DNA of 26,828 bases from a virus: positions 1 through 26,828 of the IMG/VR virus record IMGVR_UViG_3300033571_005774. One strand, given 5' to 3'. Shown piece by piece: positions 21,963-26,828 of this stretch. The stretch's first letter is position 1, and every line of letters starts with the position of its first letter. Both the position numbers and the translations under genes were made by a program. The notes beneath the pieces were generated by a model. It ran no database searches, was not told the DNA's origin, and saw only the letters and a list, made by a program, of their open reading frames with translations.

Positions 21963-22584
21963 TGCGACCTGCACTCGGTAGTTGTTCAGCAGCGTTTGCT
22001 TCGCCAACCTCTTTTGCTTTTTGGTATCCCAAATCATTGTCGTCGATTGTTGGGGCTCGCAATCCACCTTGGAAATGGTGCCCGTAAAACTTTTGATTAG
22101 TTTGTTGAGCCGAAATGGCTGCGTGTGCTATGGAGCGGTCAGCAGCAACAAACGCTACGTCAGGTCTGCCATGAGTCCCAAACTTCCATCCAGTCGGTTT
22201 GTACTCGTCAGCAAACGGCTGGTATGCAACCGACTTCATGCCTCCACGAGCATAGGCTTCCGTTAAGTAGCCATCAAATGCTGATGCGTGGGTGGCTCCT
22301 GCCATTAAAATTGCGTGTTCGGCTGCGTGACGAGCAACGTCTTTGTATGGAGCCTCCCTGTGCTTAAACACGGAGGTTAGTTCTCCTTCAGGAGAAACCG
22401 AGTAACCTGCTAGACCGTCTCTAGTCATAAACATTTTGTGTGTCTTATAGGTATTTAAAGACTGGATGTCTACGGCAGCACCTTGGGGTTGTGACTTTTT
22501 AGCCGTGCGTATTCTGTTTAAAAATAACGAGGCTTCTGCTGGTGCTACTTCTTCAAAATGAGGAAAAGTATCAACTTGCTCCAT
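21949..22584 (-). CDS. GNAT-like or polyvalent-type domain protein
   Basis: This 211-residue protein contains GLAGYSVSPEGELTSVFKH (57-75), then ARHAAEHAILMAGATHASAF (84-103), then YLTEAYARGGMKSVAYQPF (106-124) and PDVAFVA (141-147). This strand-helix order matches an acetyltransferase-like module I recall from phage and plasmid polyvalent proteins ('G.yai.pdGel.svF', 'A...Ga..LdaFdg.L...Y...Gf'). The family call is from memory of the pattern; no catalytic residue can be fixed. It starts one base inside the upstream gene. Confidence 0.5.
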   Translation of the reverse strand: MEQVDTFPHFEEVAPAEASLFLNRIRTAKKSQPQGAAVDIQSLNTYKTHKMFMTRDGLAGYSVSPEGELTSVFKHREAPYKDVARHAAEHAILMAGATHASAFDGYLTEAYARGGMKSVAYQPFADEYKPTGWKFGTHGRPDVAFVAADRSIAHAAISAQQTNQKFYGHHFQGGLRAPTIDDNDLGYQKAKEVGEANAAEQLPSAGRNARK

Positions 22585-22967
22585 TAGACACCTTCCAATC
22601 CGTTGCGTGTGCTACCTGAGTAACTTCCAACGCCTCCTGAGTACCATTGAACTCTAGGTTCCATGTAAACTCTGTCAACGCTAACTACGTCGTCAATTCC
22701 TGGTTGCTCCATAATGTACCCAACTTTTGATGGGAATAACTGAATCTGAGGTAATGGAGGTCGCACGATTTCTTGGATAATTCCACGCTTCATGCTGTTT
22801 ACGACTAGGGCCTGTTGGATTAACTTCTCTTCGTTGCTAGACCATGGACCTTTGTAGGACCAGTTGCCAGAATTGCCAGGACCAGCCCATGGTTTAGTGT
22901 GGTCATAACGACCGTCAGTTTCATTGGTTCCATAACCAAATCCTGATGTGGCTAACTCTGCTGGCAT
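22584..22967 (-). CDS. Hypothetical protein with Gly/Trp-rich N-terminus
   Basis: This 127-residue protein has a Gly/Trp/Asn-rich first half and a strand-rich second half (VRPPLPQIQLF, DDVVSVDRVYME). Its composition would suit a virion component or a scaffold-like accessory, but no family is recognised. Confidence 0.65.
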   Translation of the reverse strand: MPAELATSGFGYGTNETDGRYDHTKPWAGPGNSGNWSYKGPWSSNEEKLIQQALVVNSMKRGIIQEIVRPPLPQIQLFPSKVGYIMEQPGIDDVVSVDRVYMEPRVQWYSGGVGSYSGSTRNGLEGV

Positions 22968-22968
22968 A

Positions 22969-23502
22969 CTATCTCCACACTGGCTTTAGGTATGTAAGTG
23001 CGGAAGCACGCTGGGCGTTAATGGTTGTTGGACCATTTGCTCGTGTGTTTGCCTTACCGTCATTTACTAGGTGTGGAGCAGGAACTAGTGTTAGGTCTTG
23101 ACCCATCTTTGGGGTCTTCCAGACGACTACGCCATTTTCTAGTACTTGCTTTGCTTTCATTTGACGCTGAATGCCCATGTCTGCGTTAAAACTTGGTGAC
23201 CAGTAGTACATTGACGGCTCAATACGCTCGCCCTTGTGCACGCCTCGTTGATAGGCTTTTTGACCAACACGGCTTTTAATGGAATCTAGTAGGCGGTCAT
23301 CTCGTCTAGAACGAATAGTTCCTAAATAACCGTCTGGGTACTCTGCTTGTGGAACACGGCCTGTACCAATACGGATAGCATCTAGTTCACCACGGGCAAC
23401 AGGGCCACCAAAACCGCCTTGGTTGTTGTAGCCGCTGAATCCATTGCCACCAATTGACTGCCAGTTTTGATGAGCACTATAGTTGTTTACTCCACCTGCC
23501 AT
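22969..23502 (-). CDS. Hypothetical protein, Gly/Asn-rich (177 aa)
   Basis: This protein has a Gly/Asn-rich opening (GGVNNYSAHQNWQSIGGNGF), then a basic helix (IRSRRDDRLLDSIKSRVGQK) and strand segments. Not recognised. The gene lies two bases from its downstream neighbour and one base from its upstream one. Confidence 0.66.
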   Translation of the reverse strand: MAGGVNNYSAHQNWQSIGGNGFSGYNNQGGFGGPVARGELDAIRIGTGRVPQAEYPDGYLGTIRSRRDDRLLDSIKSRVGQKAYQRGVHKGERIEPSMYYWSPSFNADMGIQRQMKAKQVLENGVVVWKTPKMGQDLTLVPAPHLVNDGKANTRANGPTTINAQRASALTYLKPVWR

Positions 23503-23503
23503 G

Positions 23504-24316
23504 TTAGTTTAGCCATCCTGCCTGTGGATGTGGAGCGTCTGGAGTACCAAATGACCTAGCGTGCTCCATAGTCGCTAAAAATTGTTGACCTACCCTAGGG
23601 TCCATGCTTATGGAGCCTTTAGCATCAAGTTTATTTGGCAATATTAACTGGTTTGGAGTAGTAAGGAACTTGCCTGTGGCTGGCAAAAGAATGGTCTTGC
23701 CCTTCACATACGAGCCTGGGGCTAGTCCACCAAAATTGTTTGTGCTGTTTTGGCCACGGGTACCTACAGCCATGGCTTGACGAGCCATAGGACTAAACAT
23801 TCCGTAGTGGCTGCGGAAAGCGGCCTCTTCGCCAGATGGACCAAAGTTACGCCCTGAGCCAGCGTGCCCAAACACGTCGTGAATAGCACGAAACATGTCG
23901 TTCTCATCATCTGTAAAGAACGGGTGTGGGCCAGTGGTCTTGGTTGCGAGGCTTTTTATTCTGCCTTCGGCAACGTCGTTCATCATGTCACGAGAACTGC
24001 CATAAGGGTCTTCTGCAGTGACTGTGTGGGTTAGTCCCATTCCGCCCTTAGCCCTAGAACGGGTCATAAAATCGTATTGACGACCAATTTCTTCACGCAT
24101 GGCGTTGTAATGCGGAACTGCCGCAGGGTCAAAGTCAGGTGCGGCTAAGTAGTCTCTAGCAATTCCTTGTGCTTGTGGCAAATCAACTACAGCGTTGTTA
24201 AAGGAGGCTGGTCGTGGAGATAGGCCCATTTTTTGGGTGTACTCAGCGGCTGCTCTGGCTACCTCTGGTACGGCAGCCTGAATACCTACGTTAAACTCTC
24301 CAAGACCTCTAGGCAT
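23504..24316 (-). CDS. HDVFGH-motif protein of polyvalent-protein type
   Basis: This 270-residue protein has a highly characteristic set: HDVFGHAGSG (146-155), GEEAAFRSHYGMFSPMARQAM (162-182) and TRGQNS (186-191). I recall this set from phage proteins and from domains of large polyvalent proteins ('NdvFRavHDvFGH..g..F...GEE.AwR.H..MfsP.Ar.A...eTRGQNS'). Conserved H146, H151, E163/E164 and H170 look like a metal or acid-base centre, so an enzyme is likely, with unknown reaction. The Asp-Asp-Glu-Asn segment before it (136-140) is also typical. Confidence 0.6.
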   Translation of the reverse strand: MPRGLGEFNVGIQAAVPEVARAAAEYTQKMGLSPRPASFNNAVVDLPQAQGIARDYLAAPDFDPAAVPHYNAMREEIGRQYDFMTRSRAKGGMGLTHTVTAEDPYGSSRDMMNDVAEGRIKSLATKTTGPHPFFTDDENDMFRAIHDVFGHAGSGRNFGPSGEEAAFRSHYGMFSPMARQAMAVGTRGQNSTNNFGGLAPGSYVKGKTILLPATGKFLTTPNQLILPNKLDAKGSISMDPRVGQQFLATMEHARSFGTPDAPHPQAGWLN

Positions 24317-24318
24317 AC

Positions 24319-24597
24319 TTACTCTCCTTGCTTAACAGGCTCTTCGTTTTGGCTCAAGAAGGTGCCCATTGTGGCAGTTTGGTGAGACAGAACACCTGGG
24401 TGCTCATCACTGTGAGTTTGTCTTTGGAAATCGCTAACAGGAATGTTAAACGCACCAGATTTTAGGTTCACTTTGCTGGCAGATGCGACTGCTGGCATTT
24501 GAAATGAGCCTTCAACACCTGCAATATTTCCAAACTGAGGCTGTGAGGACACTCTGTGTTTGGCTAATGCTGCTACTCCACGAGGACTAAGTGCCAT
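24319..24597 (-). CDS. Small hypothetical protein (92 aa)
   Basis: The protein is not recognised. The start at 24597 (MALSPRGV) follows GGAGCAATTT on the - strand; an earlier ATG four codons upstream (24609) lacks a good signal, and the longer open frame runs inside the upstream gene. The protein is polar, with Ser/Val/Ala-rich segments and a Gln/Glu tail. Confidence 0.6.
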   Translation of the reverse strand: MALSPRGVAALAKHRVSSQPQFGNIAGVEGSFQMPAVASASKVNLKSGAFNIPVSDFQRQTHSDEHPGVLSHQTATMGTFLSQNEEPVKQGE

Positions 24598-24820
24598 AAA
24601 TTGCTCCATAGTCGACTTCACTCTTACCTCCAGTAGCAGCGTCGTATGAACGAGGCGGAGTAGTAGGGCCACGTTCAATAACTCCTCTTTGGTGACTTTT
24701 CAGTCCTGAAGAGTTGGCTGTGGCTCCTGGAGTAGAAGTGGCAGCGTTAGCGTTCCATTTGACCCCTGGGTCAGATGGTAGGCTAAACGGCTGCGTGTTG
24801 GAGAGTATTGTCGAAGACAT
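24587..24820 (-). CDS. Small Ser/Thr/Pro-rich protein (77 aa)
   Basis: This low-complexity polar protein (Ser, Thr, Pro, Asn) is probably disordered. It begins after AAGGACTAGTCG on the - strand and ends 11 bases inside the next gene. Not recognised. Confidence 0.6.
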   Translation of the reverse strand: MSSTILSNTQPFSLPSDPGVKWNANAATSTPGATANSSGLKSHQRGVIERGPTTPPRSYDAATGGKSEVDYGAIYGT

Positions 24821-24830
24821 CGACTAGTCC

Positions 24831-25304
24831 TTAAAGGTTTGAGTACTGAACGCCCGACTGGAAGTTAGGGTTTTGACGACCCGCAACAGTAGGGACTAGT
24901 TTTGCACTCTGCATTGTAGGACCAGCAGCAGGGTCAATGGTTGGAGTAAACGGAACAGTAACTCGGTACTGGGCACCGTGACGCTCGTCGTAAGGAACGT
25001 TCTGTCTGTTCTGCTTAGTCCCCATACCAGTTGGGTCGCCTGCTTGCAGGCTCTTCTTAGGAACTAGTGTTCCTTGGAACTGGTTTGGGTTAACCTCGTC
25101 TGTTTGGCCGTATACAGACATGTCTGGCTGTACGTCGTCGCCTACTGGAATACGGCTTGAACCTACTGCCTTTGCTGCTTCGTATGCTTCGTGGTGGGTT
25201 GGGTGATTGCGTTCACGCATGTGGGCTCCTGCCGATTCGTGGTGATTGTTAGGCAGGCCTGCTCTTCTACGCATGCCGTGCCCCATTGATGTCCATTTAG
25301 CCAT
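24831..25304 (-). CDS. His-rich basic hypothetical protein (157 aa)
   Basis: The N-terminal 40 residues are rich in His and Arg (GMRRRAGLPNNHHES, NHPTHHEAYE), followed by a Pro/Gln/Asn-rich remainder. The start has AAGGAGTTATCC upstream. A metal-binding or nucleic-acid role is possible; no family is recognised. Confidence 0.66.
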   Translation of the reverse strand: MAKWTSMGHGMRRRAGLPNNHHESAGAHMRERNHPTHHEAYEAAKAVGSSRIPVGDDVQPDMSVYGQTDEVNPNQFQGTLVPKKSLQAGDPTGMGTKQNRQNVPYDERHGAQYRVTVPFTPTIDPAAGPTMQSAKLVPTVAGRQNPNFQSGVQYSNL

Positions 25305-25341
25305 GGATAACTCCTTCGCTTACTACTAGAATAAGGCTTTT

Positions 25342-25644
25342 TTAACTTGCTGAAATGGCAAACACGATTGCACTTATCTCGCCATCACGGCTATCGATAG
25401 TAGTGAAACCTGGCTTGCATGTAAGGTCTAAACCTCTCGGGGCAACATAACCACGAGCAATGGCAATTGCCTTTACTGCTTGGTTAACTGCTCCAGCACC
25501 AACTGCACGGAGTTTTACATGACGGCTTTCGTACACAGCGTGTGCGATTGCCGAGGCTACGGATTGTGGATTTGAACTGTTACTTACACGGAGGTAATCT
25601 TCCACCGTGGAAGGTAGAGTTGCGGGGGTGAGTTCTTCGCTCAT
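25342..25644 (-). CDS. SpoVS-family protein
   Basis: This 100-residue protein is a SpoVS (stage V sporulation protein S) relative, a small Alba-like nucleic-acid-binding protein. The diagnostic core is LRAVGAGAVNQAVKAIAIAR (46-65), with GYVAPRGLDLTC (66-77) and PGFTTID (79-85). B. subtilis SpoVS is about 86 residues, with 'IGAGAVNQAVKAIAIARG.VAPSGVDLICIPAFT' at the same place. About 20 acidic N-terminal residues precede the domain here. SpoVS influences septation and sporulation and dimerises through this core. A phage copy could bind RNA or DNA or alter host cell development. Preceded by AAGGACCACAA. Confidence 0.88.
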   Translation of the reverse strand: MSEELTPATLPSTVEDYLRVSNSSNPQSVASAIAHAVYESRHVKLRAVGAGAVNQAVKAIAIARGYVAPRGLDLTCKPGFTTIDSRDGEISAIVFAISAS

Positions 25645-25701
25645 TTGTGGTCCTTAGAATACGGGTTATACGCCTACCTCATATCCAAGAATAAGGGAAA
25701 T

Positions 25702-26289
25702 TTAGTTAATTTGGTCCCTATACTTAAGGTCTTTTATTTGTTCGGCTACTGCGTCTTCAATGTCCCCTTTAGAAATTTTTCCTGCAAGCCTTGCTAAAGC
25801 GTAGGAATCTGCGGCATTATCGTCGTTAAACTCAATACCCCACCGCTTATAGATTTGAAGCAGCATCTCCTGCTTTTTGGCGTTTCCCTTGCCTGCAGCG
25901 TACTTTTTAAGGGTCATTGGCGGTATTTGAAGAGGGGTCAGAAGGTGAGGCTGCTTGTCATAGTCAGCAAAGTAGTCCCAAATGGTTAGTTTTACTGTGG
26001 CAGATAGTTCGCCTAAAACTAGTGCGGATTGACTGGCTAGGACTGTTCCCTCCATAGCCACATCAACGATGTAGTGGTCTCTGAACGACTCTAACTTCTC
26101 CATAAGCCACTCGGAGATGTCTTTAAGTCTCTGGACCCCGTTGTAGGGGGATTTGTAAACGTACGTCACGAACTGGTTTGGGTCACTCACCTGTAGGAAC
26201 GTGACTGCAAATCCTGTTAGGGATTGGTCAATTCCTACGGAGATAGGCTCTACTTCCCGTAGTCCTGGACCAAACCGCTTTTCAGTCAT
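25702..26289 (-). CDS. RuvC-like Holliday junction resolvase
   Basis: This 195-residue protein has the RuvC/RNase H-type fold: ISVGIDQSLTGFA (16-28) with catalytic D21, VAMEGT (78-82) with E80 as second acid, and NDDNAADSYALA (155-166) with D157/D161 as the final acid pair. A basic segment (KKYAAGKGNAKKQ, 128-140) precedes it. It probably resolves branched DNA at replication and packaging. The start overlaps the upstream small membrane gene by eight bases. Poxvirus- and phage-type RuvC-like resolvases share this layout. Confidence 0.85.
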   Translation of the reverse strand: MTEKRFGPGLREVEPISVGIDQSLTGFAVTFLQVSDPNQFVTYVYKSPYNGVQRLKDISEWLMEKLESFRDHYIVDVAMEGTVLASQSALVLGELSATVKLTIWDYFADYDKQPHLLTPLQIPPMTLKKYAAGKGNAKKQEMLLQIYKRWGIEFNDDNAADSYALARLAGKISKGDIEDAVAEQIKDLKYRDQIN

Positions 26290-26389
26290 CGTCTTCTAGT
26301 TTTTCAATCCAAGCAATGAGGGCTACTGCTGCCATGATTACTACGTAACCAACGACAAGGCCGACAATTAGGAAACCTAGTTGTTCCAT
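26282..26389 (-). CDS. Tiny membrane protein (35 aa)
   Basis: This small gene encodes one hydrophobic helix (about 5-27) followed by an acidic tail (EKLEDDD). The start overlaps the upstream stop as TAATGG and the end overlaps the RuvC-like start by eight bases, which supports it as real. Function unknown. Confidence 0.62.
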   Translation of the reverse strand: MEQLGFLIVGLVVGYVVIMAAVALIAWIEKLEDDD

Positions 26390-26610
26390 TACGGCTCTCC
26401 TTCACAGTTCATGATTGCCTCTTGTTCTGTGGCATACTTGCTCCAGCAGTTGGCTGGTGGTTTTTTATAGCACTCGGTAGTTTTGTGTGTGCCTGATAAG
26501 TTTTGGTACTCAAACGTTTTACACTCGAAGTTGTTACTAAAGTACAAGAGAATAGTAACTAAAAACATTCCTACCATAGAGATTAGTAGTAGTCTAAGGT
26601 CTTTATTCAT
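26389..26610 (-). CDS. Small secreted-type membrane protein with four Cys
   Basis: This 73-residue protein has an N-terminal charged stretch and a TM helix (about 6-24), then an outer domain with C30, C47, C55 and C69, suited to two disulphide bonds. Upstream ATGs at 26616 and 26619 are possible; 26610 is chosen because it gives an eight-base overlap with the upstream zinc gene. It could act at the cell surface, for example in superinfection immunity, but this is speculative. Confidence 0.62.
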   Translation of the reverse strand: MNKDLRLLLISMVGMFLVTILLYFSNNFECKTFEYQNLSGTHKTTECYKKPPANCWSKYATEQEAIMNCEGEP

Positions 26611-26722
26611 CTTCATCATCTACCCATGCAAAGTACTTGTACGACTCACAGGTCTTGCAGTAGTTATAGTCATCCTGAATTGCGTCTTGACCACAGCCAG
26701 TACAAATAAACTTCTCACTCAT
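26603..26722 (-). CDS. Tiny zinc-ribbon protein (39 aa)
   Basis: This short gene has C7/C10 (CTGC) and C22/C25 (CKTC), a four-ligand zinc ribbon, and an acidic tail. It starts four bases inside the upstream gene (ATGA) and follows GGAAGGAAACAA. The metal-ligand layout makes a real gene likely. Function unknown. Confidence 0.66.
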   Translation of the reverse strand: MSEKFICTGCGQDAIQDDYNYCKTCESYKYFAWVDDEDE

Positions 26723-26814
26723 TTGTTTCCTTCCTTGATGTAAGCAATAAGTTCACTAGGCGACATACGCAACGAACGCATAACCGAATTGTCTAATGGA
26801 CTGGTCATAGTCAT
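26719..26814 (-). CDS. Tiny hypothetical protein (31 aa)
   Basis: This short gene starts with ATG after AGAAGAGAACACA and ends in an ATGA overlap with the zinc-ribbon gene. The product is a short polar N-terminus followed by an amphipathic helix (LRMSPSELIAYIKEG). It is probably the first complete gene of this group; 26815-26828 holds only its leader. Confidence 0.55.
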   Translation of the reverse strand: MTMTSPLDNSVMRSLRMSPSELIAYIKEGNK

Positions 26815-26828
26815 TGTGTTCTCTTCTA

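Noticed and set aside
1-26828. CRISPR array or insertion sequence
   Set aside because: No regularly spaced repeats and no transposase gene were found; the only repeats are the leader, hairpin and VWA linker repeats described.

Overview
The window looks like part of a tailed-phage genome, or a closely related integrative element, that infects an actinobacterium. Three things point there: a WhiB-family Fe-S regulator, a ClgR-like XRE regulator and a Lactobacillus-type class II (B12-dependent) ribonucleotide reductase; about 55 mostly very small genes packed end to start; and a tyrosine integrase, an endonuclease VII-like HNH protein and a RuvC-like resolvase. No terminase, capsid or tail gene could be recognised, so 'phage' is an inference from gene style and content. 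The host genus cannot be read from the sequence.

Left arm, + strand (1-12427). A C-rich edge is followed by a MoxR/CobS-like AAA+ ATPase (80-1510) and a 707-residue protein with an HExxH metallopeptidase-like domain, a long acidic repeat linker and a C-terminal VWA domain (1595-3718). These and the next genes are separated by strong G6/C6 hairpins, C/A-rich leaders and a recurring AATCAAGGAGCAATC ribosome-binding leader. From 4728 to about 11331 there is a tightly coupled chain of small genes. Many are joined by a cassette in which the last codons of one gene (Lys-Glu-Glu-Asn-stop) are the Shine-Dalgarno of the next, giving TAATG overlaps. The chain holds small zinc-ribbon and membrane proteins, two XRE regulators (one ClgR-like), a putative pyrimidine-dimer glycosylase, WhiB, a short basic protein and then the integrase. 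Inside the chain, at about 7583-7626, is a compact tRNA-like acceptor/T-arm element with no D or anticodon arm. A bidirectional terminator (12434-12467) closes the arm.

Right arm, - strand (12479-26828, transcribed right to left). In transcription order it holds small zinc and membrane proteins, a RuvC-like resolvase, a SpoVS-family protein, a long run of small glycine/proline-rich proteins, a nucleotidyltransferase-like protein, a HAD-like protein lacking its nucleophile, a two-domain protein with a TGT/DpdA-like N-terminus, an endonuclease VII-like HNH protein and NrdJ. Two proteins in the run resemble domains of phage 'polyvalent' proteins: one with an HDVFGH motif and one GNAT-like.

Whole-window composition. 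Reading by eye I found no copy of the palindromes GATC, AGCT, GCGC, CCGG or CGCG in 26.8 kb, where roughly 100 of each would be expected by chance, while TCGA and GTAC are common. Codon choice at junctions bends around the missing words. GGCC is missing over about 15 kb of the left side but common on the right. This looks like strong past selection by restriction systems.
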